Source of the DNA: Caldilineaceae bacterium | GTDB lineage: Bacteria; Chloroflexota; Anaerolineae; Caldilineales; Caldilineaceae | Direction of reading: 5' to 3' | Length of the DNA: 36,953 nucleotides | Assembly: GCA_028819675.1 (NCBI GenBank) | Contig: JAPPKT010000403.1 | Coordinates: forward strand, 1-36,953 | Shown: in pieces, positions 15,494-23,238 of the stretch | Position numbering within the stretch: position 1 is the first letter of the stretch | Layout of the letters: each line of letters starts with the position of its first letter | Notes under the pieces: generated by a model | Seen by the model: the letters and a program-made list of their open reading frames with translations, nothing else | Told to the model about the DNA's origin: nothing | The model's database searches: none | Program-made: the position numbers and the translations under genes

Positions 15494-16426
15494 ATGCGCA
15501 AGCGTCTGTTACTGAGTAGACTGGCCGCCGTACTGGCCGCCGCTGCCATTTTTGTGTCCGGCTGCTATCACCATGTGCCGTTTCATCCGTTTCATCCAAA
15601 GATGGATCATTCGGCCGTCATGCCGTACCGGCAGGTGTCCAAGGCCGACCGTGCGGGCTACACGGTGGCGATGGTGGAGAGAGCGATGCGGCTGTACGAC
15701 GCCCGCGGGCGGGAGGCGGCGCTGGAATACTACAATTCACCGGAGAGCGTGGACGGCGAATGGTATGTCTTCATCTTTGATGAGAACGAGAAGCTGATCG
15801 CCTTGGCGGTAAACCCGGACATGCTGGGTGAGGATTTGCGGGGCGATGTAGGGGTGGATTTCACCGGCTACCGGCACGGCGAAGCGATAGCCGGCGCCAC
15901 CGAGGAAGGGATGTGGGTCGATTATTTCTTCCTCAATCCTGTCACCGGCAACCAAGAGTGGAAACATTCCTGGGTGGTACGGCACGATGGTCTGATCTTC
16001 GGTTCCGGCTGGTATCAGAATCTGCCCGTTCTGCCTGCGGCCGTTACCAAGGCGCAACCGGCCGAATACACGGTCGCCGTCGTGGACAGGGCCGTCCGCT
16101 ACTACAAGGCGCATGGTCGCGCAGAGACGGTCGCCCATTACAACACCCCGCAAAGTGTGGATGGCGACTGGTATGTCTTTATCGTCGATGAGAACGATCT
16201 CATGATCGCCCACGTCGACCCGGGGCGGCTGGGCCGGGACCTGAAAGGCGATCTGGGGGTGGACGTCAACGGATATCGATTCGGCGATCAGATACTCAGC
16301 ACAACCGAGGCGGGGCTGTGGGTAGACTATGTCCACATAAGCCCGATTACCGATCAGCCACAGGCCAAGCATACCTGGGTGGTGCGCTACGATGGACTGA
16401 TCTTCGGCTCCGGCTGGTATGAATAG
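15494..16426 (+). CDS. Exported lipoprotein with tandem Cache domains
   Basis: AGGAG at 15482 precedes ATG 15494. Lipobox FVSGC gives Cys24, followed by a His/Pro-rich stretch. Two near-identical modules follow (about residues 53-175 and 187-310): YTVAMVERAMRLYDARGREA, YNSPESVDGEWYVFIFDENE, a GEDLRGD/GRDLKGD loop, EGMWVDYFFLNP or AGLWVDYVHISP, and HSWVVRHDGLIFGSGWY at each end. These are single-Cache type 2 signatures, normally the extracellular part of kinases and chemoreceptors. No signalling domain is attached, so it may be a ligand-capture lipoprotein working with another receptor (inference). Confidence 0.85.
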   Translation: MRKRLLLSRLAAVLAAAAIFVSGCYHHVPFHPFHPKMDHSAVMPYRQVSKADRAGYTVAMVERAMRLYDARGREAALEYYNSPESVDGEWYVFIFDENEKLIALAVNPDMLGEDLRGDVGVDFTGYRHGEAIAGATEEGMWVDYFFLNPVTGNQEWKHSWVVRHDGLIFGSGWYQNLPVLPAAVTKAQPAEYTVAVVDRAVRYYKAHGRAETVAHYNTPQSVDGDWYVFIVDENDLMIAHVDPGRLGRDLKGDLGVDVNGYRFGDQILSTTEAGLWVDYVHISPITDQPQAKHTWVVRYDGLIFGSGWYE

Positions 16427-16446
16427 CCCTTGGGTGGGCCCCAGGG
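16426..16446 (+). terminator. Possible terminator after the tandem-Cache lipoprotein
   Basis: GCCCTTGGG and CCCCAGGGC form a 9-bp stem with one mismatch and a 3-4 nt loop, starting at the stop codon and followed by AATTTCATC. Confidence 0.4.
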
Positions 16447-16551
16447 CAATTTCATCTGAATTGGTGCGTGCTACTCTTTGGGTGCCGCGAAGTTGGAAAT
16501 TAGACTGTTGTGGGTGCGCTTTTCAGCGATTAAGAAAGGAGAAACAAGGTC

Positions 16552-16962
16552 GTGAATAAGATGCTTGGGAATTTCCTGAAGGGAGTGGCCGTAGTGGTCT
16601 GGGTCCAATTCCTGGCCATCCTGTTCTACGACCCGGCGCAGGAAGGCGTTGGATTTCAGATCTGGTCTGTCCTCGACCCTTTGATGGTTTTGGCAATACT
16701 CATCACGATCTGGTCTGCTTTCCGCCGGAAAGTGGAAATCGACAGTTTGTCAGAGAGTAGCCTGTCCAGGGAATACATCGAGACGAACATCGCACTCTAT
16801 GGGGGTATTGCCTTGCTCGCCGCACTCCTGTGGAACTGGATCGGATCCCGCTGGTCCTACCCCTTGGTGAGCTTTCAATGGTTGTGGATTCTAATTGACC
16901 TCACTCTCCCGTTACTCCTGTTTTCCGCTGGCCGGCGTCTAATCAAGACCGAAGCATTGTGA
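16552..16962 (+). CDS. Four-TM membrane protein of unknown function, paralogue 1
   Basis: GTG 16552 is preceded by AAAGGAG. The 136-aa product has four hydrophobic segments (about 7-25, 38-56, 80-96, 107-125). Landmarks shared with the next gene are VVWVQFLAILFYDPAQEG, the loop FRRK, EYIETNIALYGGI and LLWNWIGSR. The shared YDP(A/T)xEG segment and WNWxGSR motif mark a family, but I do not recognise it. The two genes are in tandem with a 55-bp gap, so probably co-transcribed. Confidence 0.75.
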   Translation: MNKMLGNFLKGVAVVVWVQFLAILFYDPAQEGVGFQIWSVLDPLMVLAILITIWSAFRRKVEIDSLSESSLSREYIETNIALYGGIALLAALLWNWIGSRWSYPLVSFQWLWILIDLTLPLLLFSAGRRLIKTEAL

Positions 16963-17017
16963 AAGCAAACAGATCGGACTCTCATCAGGTTGTCCGTGAT
17001 ACAAGAGGGATTTCGTC

Positions 17018-17440
17018 GTGAAGAAAATTGTGGGAATTACCATGCAGGTTTTCGCCGTGGTGTTCTGGGTCCAGTTTGTTGCCATCCAACTGTACGATCC
17101 GACCTCGGAAGGGTTCGGCGCGCTGGTCTGGAAGATTTTTGATCCAATTATCGCCGCCGGCGCGCTGATCACCATCTATGTTGGATTCAGAAGAAAGCAG
17201 GATGTCGACAACGCCCAGGAAGGAGGCCTTACAAAGGAGTACTTTGAGGCAAATGTAACTTTGTACGGTGGCATCATCCTCATACACGCCCTGCTATGGA
17301 ACTGGGTCGGTTCCCGTCTGCTGGAACCGGGGATGAGTCTCCCCTGGCTGTGGATATTCATCGACATTTCTGTTCCTTTGCTGCTTTTTCCTGTGGGCCG
17401 GCATCTTGCCAGGAGAAACTCTGCGGAACAGTTTGCATGA
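17018..17440 (+). CDS. Four-TM membrane protein of unknown function, paralogue 2
   Basis: GTG 17018 is the first start compatible with the paralogue's N-terminus, and AAGAGGG lies 10 bases upstream. The 140 residues repeat the plan of 16552-16962: FWVQFVAIQLYDPTSEGFG, FRRK, EYFEANVTLYGGI, LLWNWVGSR and a final LLLFPVGRHL segment. It is a tandem duplication with considerable divergence, so an old event. A repeat block begins 150 bp downstream. Confidence 0.75.
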   Translation: MKKIVGITMQVFAVVFWVQFVAIQLYDPTSEGFGALVWKIFDPIIAAGALITIYVGFRRKQDVDNAQEGGLTKEYFEANVTLYGGIILIHALLWNWVGSRLLEPGMSLPWLWIFIDISVPLLLFPVGRHLARRNSAEQFA

Positions 17441-17590
17441 GCAAGTCGTGCGAGTTGCCCTGCCTTCTCGCGTCATCCCGTCTGGACAGTTCGCTCTAAT
17501 CCTTTCCTTTTGCACAGGCAGTCTCCATTCAAATGGGCCTGCCTGCAAGCACCAGCCCCACTGTGAGCCTGAAAGTACCGTTCCTCCAAT

Positions 17591-17793
17591 CTTCACAGCG
17601 ATTTGCGGGGGCAAAGTGCGACCGCTCCGCGAACGGCCGCGCAGCTGCGCACAAAAAACTCGATACCCCCTTGGTGTTCTCCGCGCCCCTCTGCGTCTCT
17701 CCGCGGACAAAAAAGCAGTTCTCCGTGTTCCTCCGTGGACAAAAGCAGTTCTCCGCGGCCCCTCCGCGGATCGATCGGTTTATCTATCACAGG
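17591..17793. repeat. CTCCGCGG-type palindromic repeat block 2
   Basis: This is near-identical in order to block 1 (7481-7672): ACAGCGATTT, GGGGGCAAAGTGCGAC, GCGCAGCTGCGCACAAAAAA, GATACCCCCTTG, several units such as CTCCGTGGACAAAAGCAGTT, then GGATCGATCGGTTTATC. The remaining sequence between 17441 and 17965 holds no gene I can support. Confidence 0.8.
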
Positions 17794-17965
17794 AATCAAG
17801 CCGGAGACATCCCGAACAAGCCTGCAGGCATTCCCTTCTGGCGCAATGCCCGGGTCCGGCGCCTTTGTCCGCGCTCAACCCGCTTGCCCTCGTTCCAATC
17901 CCCTCACGATTCCCTAACCTCTAACCTCTAACCCCTAGCCCCCACCCCCTGCTGTTACGCGCCCC

Positions 17966-18844
17966 TTACCCCAGGCTGGGATTCGGCCACGGCGCGAGAG
18001 ACAGCGCTTGGCCGCCCTTACCCGCCAGCTCCTGGAAAAGAGCGGTCGTGACGCGGTCCTGGGGCACAAACGTGGAGAGATACAGCTCCCCATAGCCGCT
18101 GACACTGGTGTTGGTGAAGATCGTGTAGGCGACCGGCCCGTGCGCTCCGTGTAGGTAGGAATAGCTGCGCAGGCGGCTGTAATCGTCGTAACCGTCCTCA
18201 TGGCTGTCCGCCCACAGCCCGTAAAAATCGGGATAAGCGGACAGGGCGCTGAAAAGCTGCTGGAAGCGTTCAGTGTGCCGGTAACGCAGTGTCATGGCCC
18301 GCCACTGCTGTACATTGGCGAGGGCGATCGGCCGCCAGCCGCGCCCCAACATCTGCCGCAAGCGCCCGTCGGGAGCCAGGAGAAATGCGATGTTGTTTGC
18401 GCCGGCGGCAGTTTCCCCGGCAGCTTTGAGTTGGGCCAGGTTCAAGTCGTGAAAATCAAGCAGGGCGCGGTTGACGCCGACGATGTCGGCAAAGGGGTCC
18501 ATGAGGAAGGCCGGCGCGCAAACGCTGTCCAGCAATGCCCAGACCTGCCTGAAAACCTCTTCACTGCCCAGGGCCGCGCGCACGAGCCCCGCGTCCGTCA
18601 CCTCGCTGGCCATGGCAAAGAACTCGCGGCGTTCAAACGATGTGAGTTGAAAGGCCTGCGCCAGTCCTTCCAGGATCTCCCTGTCCAGCCGCGCCTGCTC
18701 GCCCCGTTCGATCTTGCCCACGATCCGCACCGTCAGTCCGGTTTCGTCGGCCAGTCGATGCTGGCTCCAACTGTGCCCGCTGGCAAAGTCGATCTGCTCC
18801 TTGCGCAACGCGGTCACGATCTGGCCGAAAGCCTTGTGTTCCAC
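17966..18844 (-). CDS. XRE-family regulator with MmyB-like ligand-binding domain
   Basis: GTG 18844 is preceded on the minus strand by a long GGAGGGGGGAGGG purine tract. The N-terminal 75 residues hold a helix-turn-helix (SQHRLADETGLTVRIVGKIE). After a linker, residues about 95-285 match the MmyB-like domain: APAFLMDPFADIVGVNRALL, a GRGWRP segment, RYRHTERFQQLFSALSAYPDF and a C-terminal block ending STFVPQDRVTTALFQEL. MmyB-like domains are thought to sense lipid-like ligands (family knowledge). It is a lone gene between repeat blocks, so its targets are unknown. An inverted repeat, TGTGA-N8-TCACA, lies upstream at 18898-18915 and may be an operator. Confidence 0.85.
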   Translation of the reverse strand: MEHKAFGQIVTALRKEQIDFASGHSWSQHRLADETGLTVRIVGKIERGEQARLDREILEGLAQAFQLTSFERREFFAMASEVTDAGLVRAALGSEEVFRQVWALLDSVCAPAFLMDPFADIVGVNRALLDFHDLNLAQLKAAGETAAGANNIAFLLAPDGRLRQMLGRGWRPIALANVQQWRAMTLRYRHTERFQQLFSALSAYPDFYGLWADSHEDGYDDYSRLRSYSYLHGAHGPVAYTIFTNTSVSGYGELYLSTFVPQDRVTTALFQELAGKGGQALSLAPWPNPSLG

Positions 18845-18897
18845 GCCCTCCCCCCTCCAAGTTAGATCCCCATATGTTTAAGTCTACCACTCCCCTA

Positions 18898-18915
18898 TGT
18901 GATCAGCGTGTCACA
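18898..18915. promoter_or_regulatory. Inverted repeat upstream of the XRE-MmyB gene
   Basis: TGTGA and TCACA are separated by 8 bp in the promoter region of the minus-strand regulator. The spacing differs from the 6 bp of CRP/FNR sites, so an autoregulatory operator is as likely. Weak evidence. Confidence 0.3.
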
Positions 18916-19033
18916 TTTCTCTTTTTCTATGTCAGCATTATGCCAATATTGGAGCAGTCCGTCTCCGTCCAGGGCTTTGTGCGACATTGCGACACGTGAC
19001 CGCAGACATTAGCAGTCGAACTGCTTCTTCGGG

Positions 19034-19265
19034 CTCGTTGACCTTTGTTTGAACAACGACTTCCGGGCGCAAATTGCGGCTGATCGCAGAGCGGGCGGTC
19101 TGCCGCCATCATCGAAGGGCGGCGCAGCTGCGCAAAGAAAATCCAATACGCCTTTGGTGTTCTCCGCGTCCTCCGCGGACAAAAAAGCAGTTCTCCGTGT
19201 CCCTCCGTGTTCCTCCGTGGAAAAAAAGCAGTTCTTCGCGACCCTTCGCGTGACTTCGCGGATCA
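19034..19265. repeat. CTCCGCGG-type palindromic repeat block 3
   Basis: Starts GCTCGTTGACCTTTGTTTGA like block 1, and contains GGCGCAGCTGCGCAAAGAAA and several TCCGCGGACAAAAAAGCAGT or CTCCGTGGAAAAAAAGCAGT units. The 18845-19573 gap otherwise contains two hairpins described separately. Confidence 0.8.
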
Positions 19266-19294
19266 AATTGCAACGATATAGATTTGCAAGACGA

Positions 19295-19325
19295 AATGGG
19301 ACAGATCATACCGATCTGTCCCATT
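19295..19325. repeat. Perfect 13-bp inverted repeat
   Basis: AATGGGACAGATC (19295-19307) and GATCTGTCCCATT (19313-19325) with a 5-nt loop ATACC. There is no T-tract, so it could be a bidirectional hairpin, an operator or a mobile-element end. Confidence 0.6.
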
Positions 19326-19426
19326 ACTGATCTACTGTCTTGGGGTCTATTACTTCCAACACGGGAACGGTCTGAAGTCCTGGGCTCGCCGGTTCTTCCA
19401 CCCAACGAACTCCCGTCAAGCTATAT

Positions 19427-19460
19427 ACCGATTTTGGTACATCGTCCTGCCGAAATCGGT
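19427..19460. repeat. Inverted repeat upstream of the frameshifted SIMPL gene
   Basis: ACCGATTTTGG (19427-19437) and CCGAAATCGGT (19450-19460) pair with one G:T wobble around a 12-nt loop, 113 bp before the SIMPL start at 19574. Possibly a leader hairpin or operator. Confidence 0.45.
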
Positions 19461-19573
19461 ACATTTGCGCTAGCCAGGCCCCGTTGAAGGGGAATATGCT
19501 GTTCCCCACAACCGTATAGTGCCTTGCGCGCCGGCACAATCCGGCAATCGCGGCCGAGACAAGGAGTCACGCA

Positions 19574-20585
19574 ATGCCCTACACCAATCCATTCAGAATG
19601 GCAGTTGACCTCGGCATGATACTGGCATTCGCCCTGACCGCCCTCTTCGTACTGTTTCCCGGAACGCCGCCTGTTCTGGCTGACGCAACCTTCCTGACAT
19701 CGACCGGCACAGAATCCCCGGCCTCGACAGGCCTGCACGCCGTGACCGCCGCCGGCAAGGCAACCGTCAGCATCGAACCGAATGTGGCAACCGCGACCAT
19801 AGGCGTGGAAGTCCTCAGTCCAACCGTGAAGGAAGCCACTTCAGCCGCCCAGGCCGTGATGGAAGATATATGGGCCGCGCTCGTCGCCCAGAACATTGAC
19901 GAATCGGACATCCGCATCAGTCACCTCAACATCTTTGCCGAACGCTTGGGCCCGGGCGGCCTGCTCAATGAAAATCAAGCGCGTTACCACGCCAGCAACA
20001 CCTTCCTCATTACGATTCGGGATCTGGACAGCATCGACGCCGTCCTAGACGCCGCGATCGACGCCGGCGCCAACAACATATACAGCGTCGACTTCAGCCT
20101 GCCTGATCCGGCCGCGGTCGAATCCGAGGCGCGCGCAGACGCAGTCCCGCGGCGCCAAAACTGACGAACTGGCGGAGCTGCTCGGGTTCAGTGTCGCCGG
20201 CGTGCCGCACATCAGCGCAATCAAGGGCCCGGGCCGCGGTGCGTCCCATCACGATTTTCGTGACGTTCTTAGGGCAGGTTCGATGCAGACGGGCAGCGGC
20301 CCGGGAGGAGGACGCATCGCCGAAGACTTCAAAAGGATGACGCGGAGGGGGCACAAAGCGCGCATCGCTTCAAGGAATCGTGATGAAACGCGATCCCGGT
20401 GCCGACGCCGACAAGAGGACAGTAACATTTACTCACCTGCAAAAAACGTCGATCTGACGGTTTCTCGTGAGGACAACACACTGACTCTTGCGGGCCGGAT
20501 CCTCGGCATCACCGACAACTCCACCATCGCATTTCAAGCCCATGACGTCTTACATGGTGGAGATTACGTCGGGTGCGGCTCCTGA
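19574..20585 (+). pseudogene. SIMPL (DUF541) domain exported protein, frameshifted
   Basis: ATG 19574 with AAGGAG upstream opens a 196-codon frame: signal peptide to about residue 36, then VTAAGKATVSIEPNVATATI, IGVEVL, and RDLDSIDAVLDAAIDAGANN. These closely follow the intact paralogue at 23239-23997. At a CCC run (20146-20148) the frame shifts by one base. The correct continuation GAKTDELAELLGFSVAGV is then read in another frame, while the first frame stops at 20162. Beyond about 20230 the second frame no longer resembles SIMPL, though VDLTVSREDNTLTLAGRI is faintly Hsp20-like. The gene is therefore broken in its last third. Confidence 0.75.
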
Positions 20586-20672
20586 CCTGACGCATCTGGG
20601 AAGTCGACGTCCCCGACTCTGGAACTCGCTTCGGCGCAGCACCGTTGGACAAGAGGAAGGCGGCATGGATGA

Positions 20673-20697
20673 GTATAAGAAGATATTTCTCTTATAC
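20673..20697. repeat. 8-bp inverted repeat
   Basis: GTATAAGA (20673-20680) and TCTTATAC (20690-20697), 9-nt loop, in the stretch between the broken SIMPL gene and the next SIMPL gene. Confidence 0.4.
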
Positions 20698-20727
20698 AGC
20701 GTTGGGATTCATGAGCACCGTGCTGGG

Positions 20728-20755
20728 GGTGGCTTGCGCCTAGGCGCAAGCCACC
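20728..20755. repeat. Perfect 28-bp palindrome
   Basis: GGTGGCTTGCGCC followed by TAGGCGCAAGCCACC is fully self-complementary with centre CCTAGG. It lies about 100 bp before the SIMPL gene at 20859 and could be a hairpin terminator of the preceding relic or a dimer-protein operator. Confidence 0.6.
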
Positions 20756-20858
20756 GGCTGAAGCTGGTGACGCTGCTTAAACTGGCGCAAACGAAATCTT
20801 GGTCGCCATACTCCGACTCATTGTCAACCGGGCAACACATTCGCAGAGGAGACAGAGA

Positions 20859-21611
20859 ATGAAAACCAAACTGATTGTCATGTTGTGCTTGCTTGCGCTC
20901 CTGGTTGTGCCCGCGGCCGGTTACGGCGCATCGACCGTGGAAGAGGGAGCAACCATGACTGCGCTGGGGTATGGCGCCGCATCAGCGCCCCCCGACAGCG
21001 TGCGCGTCGACCTCTACATCAACGAAGAACCAACCTACGGACCGGGCGGTCCCAAACTGGTTTTCGTCCAACCCGCCGACCTGGAGGACGTCCAGAACCT
21101 TCTGGTCAAGAACGGCGTTGACGAAGAGACCATCGAGATCAATATCCTGAGCACGGACTACTCCTACGGATCCAACAGTCCGGCAGGAGAAATCAGCTTC
21201 AGCTACTCCGACGTTGATGGTCTGCGCACAATGCTGCAGGCCGTGCTGGACGAGATGGAAGGTAGAAGAGGCCCAAACATTCAGGCAGCCAGTCTTAGCT
21301 TCATGGTAGAGGACTGTGCCGCGCTCGAGGAAGAGGCCATGCAGGCCGCGCTCAACGACGCCCGCGCACGCGCCGCGCGCATGGCCGGCCTGCTCGAGAT
21401 GACGCCGGGCCCAATCAGGTCCCTTTCCGAAGACATTTCATCGTCCGGCGTAGCCGCTCCTGCAGGAGGATGCATTGCTCTCGAAAGCCTGGAACCCTCC
21501 GGCGCCTACAGTTTTTTGCGCAATGCTGGTTCCGCAGCAACAAACAACATGAACGAAGTCGAAGTCGCCATCTCGTTGAAAGCGACCTTCACCCTCGAGC
21601 CGGCCAGATAA
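20859..21611 (+). CDS. Exported SIMPL (DUF541) domain protein
   Basis: ATG 20859 follows AGAGGAGACAG. The upstream extension in the same frame lacks a ribosome binding site. The 250-aa product has a signal peptide (MKTKLIVMLCLLALLVVPAA) and a diverged SIMPL domain: TMTALGYGAASAPPDSVRVD, VQNLLVKNGVDEETIEI, a long helix ALNDARARAARMAGLLEMTP, and the closing strand EVEVAISLKATFTL. SIMPL proteins are periplasmic or surface-associated, and their biochemical role is poorly defined. The paralogue at 23239 is closer to the broken copy at 19574 than to this one. A strong hairpin follows the stop. Confidence 0.85.
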   Translation: MKTKLIVMLCLLALLVVPAAGYGASTVEEGATMTALGYGAASAPPDSVRVDLYINEEPTYGPGGPKLVFVQPADLEDVQNLLVKNGVDEETIEINILSTDYSYGSNSPAGEISFSYSDVDGLRTMLQAVLDEMEGRRGPNIQAASLSFMVEDCAALEEEAMQAALNDARARAARMAGLLEMTPGPIRSLSEDISSSGVAAPAGGCIALESLEPSGAYSFLRNAGSAATNNMNEVEVAISLKATFTLEPAR

Positions 21612-21623
21612 TGAGGCAGGCGG

Positions 21624-21653
21624 GCTCCCAGGGGCTGCTCGACCCCTGGGAGC
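21624..21653 (+). terminator. Terminator-like hairpin after SIMPL gene
   Basis: GCTCCCAGGGG (21624-21634) and CCCCTGGGAGC (21643-21653), a perfect 11-bp stem with 8-nt loop, 12 bp after the stop codon. Confidence 0.65.
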
Positions 21654-21669
21654 GGCTCGGGTCCGGTAG

Positions 21670-21692
21670 CGCTGACGCGTTGGGCGTCAGCG
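21670..21692 (+). repeat. Second hairpin in the leader of the next gene
   Basis: CGCTGACGC (21670-21678) and GCGTCAGCG (21684-21692) with loop GTTGG. Together with the preceding stem it makes two tandem hairpins ahead of the membrane-protein gene at 21788. Confidence 0.5.
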
Positions 21693-21787
21693 AAATCACG
21701 GTTCGGGGCCGCGGCTGCGATTCGCCGCATCACACAGCGATTCCGCTTCACGGCTTCCAGTGGCTCGCTAAGACCAGGGAGAAAGAC

Positions 21788-22429
21788 ATGGGAGTGGAGA
21801 TTTCAGGCAAGGACAGGATATGGGGACTGGCACTTGCAGCCATAATGCTGAGTTACTTCATCTGGGGATTTCGAGGATCGGGGCCGCTGATCCTGCTTGC
21901 TTTCATCCCCACAATCCTTCTCGCCCTCTCTTTTGCCGTCCCATCGAAATACCAGCCGCATCTCATTACGTCCATCATCTTGCTCATGGCAGGCGTGCTG
22001 GCCGGCGTCTCCCTTGAAAAACTGTTCGGCGACATCCCCTATATCTGGTGGGCTGTATACACGTGGCCGGTCATTGCCGTTGCCGTGGGTGTGCTGCGGC
22101 CCCTTCCCTTCCTGGAACGGTACTTGCCCTCCCTGAAAATGACAGCTGCGAGTGATGCTGGAAAAAGGGAAGAAAGAGGGAAATTGAGGAAATACCGGCC
22201 TCATATCATTTCAATTCTCACTGTAGGACTGGGAGGCACGATTCTCATTGGCATTCTCTACCTGTTCGGCCTTTATGGTCCTGATATATACGGATCGCAT
22301 GCGTGGCTCGAGGACTTTGAACCGATAGAGTCCGCCCTCATCGTTTGGGTCGTTACTGCCTTCTGCGTAATGCTTGATGGCCCTCACGGGGCATATGCAA
22401 GAAACGGCCGCGAGGATAAAGAGGCGTGA
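21788..22429 (+). CDS. Multi-pass membrane protein of unknown function
   Basis: ATG 21788 with AGGGAGAAAG just upstream. The in-frame extension to 21470 runs through the SIMPL gene and the hairpins and is not credible. The 213 residues show about six hydrophobic segments (WGLALAAIMLSYFIW, GPLILLAFIPTILLALSF, LITSIILLMAGVLAGV, WWAVYTWPVIAVAVGV, IISILTVGLGGTILIGILYL, ALIVWVVTAFCVML) with a charged loop KREERGKLRK in the middle. No family was recognised. It is probably an inner-membrane protein. Confidence 0.7.
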   Translation: MGVEISGKDRIWGLALAAIMLSYFIWGFRGSGPLILLAFIPTILLALSFAVPSKYQPHLITSIILLMAGVLAGVSLEKLFGDIPYIWWAVYTWPVIAVAVGVLRPLPFLERYLPSLKMTAASDAGKREERGKLRKYRPHIISILTVGLGGTILIGILYLFGLYGPDIYGSHAWLEDFEPIESALIVWVVTAFCVMLDGPHGAYARNGREDKEA

Positions 22430-22622
22430 AAAACTCATGCCCGCCAGCTTAGGAAACCGCAGTCGTGGTTATCGTCCTCACAAGCCTGCTCGACTTCGAT
22501 GGGGCTTATGTACTCAAGTAGCCAAAGGAGGAGGCGGGCGCAATTCTTCGCTGATATCGAAAAGCGAATATCAGGGACGACGAGCTACCTGCATTCTCTA
22601 ATCGGAAAGAGATGGGGCTGAT

Positions 22623-23063
22623 ATGTTTACCAAGAATTACCTCCGAAGGAATTTCGTCATCTTTGGGTCAGTCTGGACAACTATTTCGATAGTCAAGGAT
22701 TTGTACGTCCCGTGGGGCGGCGGCCTGGACTGGGAGACTCCAATCACTGTGCTAGCCGGGTGGGTGGGTTGTGCAATCGGGTTTGCGCTCATGGGCGGGT
22801 TCCGCAGATCGACGCCCGTGGCGGTATCCAGTCGACAAGATACGGTTAGAGAAAAAAACCTCAGAAAGATGGCTTCGATTGGTGGGGCGGTCTTGATAAC
22901 AGTTGCAATTGGCTTAACTCTTTTCATGCCTCGCGACCTGGTCTGGCTCCGGCTACTTATGTGGCCATCCATTAGTGTGGTGGCTATAGTCTTCTATTGG
23001 TGGCTTATGTGGATGTGGAAGCGGCCTGACAAGGACCGCCGCGCTGCCTCTGGAATTTCATAG
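22623..23063 (+). CDS. Four-TM membrane protein of unknown function
   Basis: ATG 22623 is preceded by GGAAAGAGATGGGG. The 146 residues have hydrophobic stretches at about 10-25, 42-60, 84-105 and 108-130, a basic loop (SSRQDTVREKNLRKM) and a basic tail after YWWLMWMWKRPDKDRR. Its codon use is less GC-rich than that of its neighbours. The family is unrecognised and its relation to the neighbouring SIMPL gene unknown. Confidence 0.65.
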   Translation: MFTKNYLRRNFVIFGSVWTTISIVKDLYVPWGGGLDWETPITVLAGWVGCAIGFALMGGFRRSTPVAVSSRQDTVREKNLRKMASIGGAVLITVAIGLTLFMPRDLVWLRLLMWPSISVVAIVFYWWLMWMWKRPDKDRRAASGIS

Positions 23064-23238
23064 CTGCTCTCGCATCTTTGATAAGGTCTGTCACTGTAAA
23101 CGAGTTGCAGCCCTTTCCTGTGTCGTTCAAACAGGTTGCAGAGGTCGCCGGCAGTACCCCAGAGACGTACAGAGAATCCGACTCCCCGTAATTCTGTAAC
23201 GCAAGTCGGGTAAGTACCTACACAAGGAGAACATCAAG

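Noticed and set aside
18898..18915. CRP/FNR site
   Set aside because: TGTGA and TCACA are separated by 8 rather than 6 bp, so it is listed only as an inverted repeat.
20400..20585. Hsp20 gene fragment
   Set aside because: The frame after the broken SIMPL gene has a stretch VDLTVSREDNTLTLAGRI that is faintly like Hsp20, but one short stretch without the A-x-x-x-n-G-v-L core is too little.
20665..20862. 65-codon frame beginning MDEYKK before the SIMPL gene
   Set aside because: It runs through a 28-bp palindrome and an inverted repeat, and the product changes to random-looking basic sequence. It is more likely a leader region.
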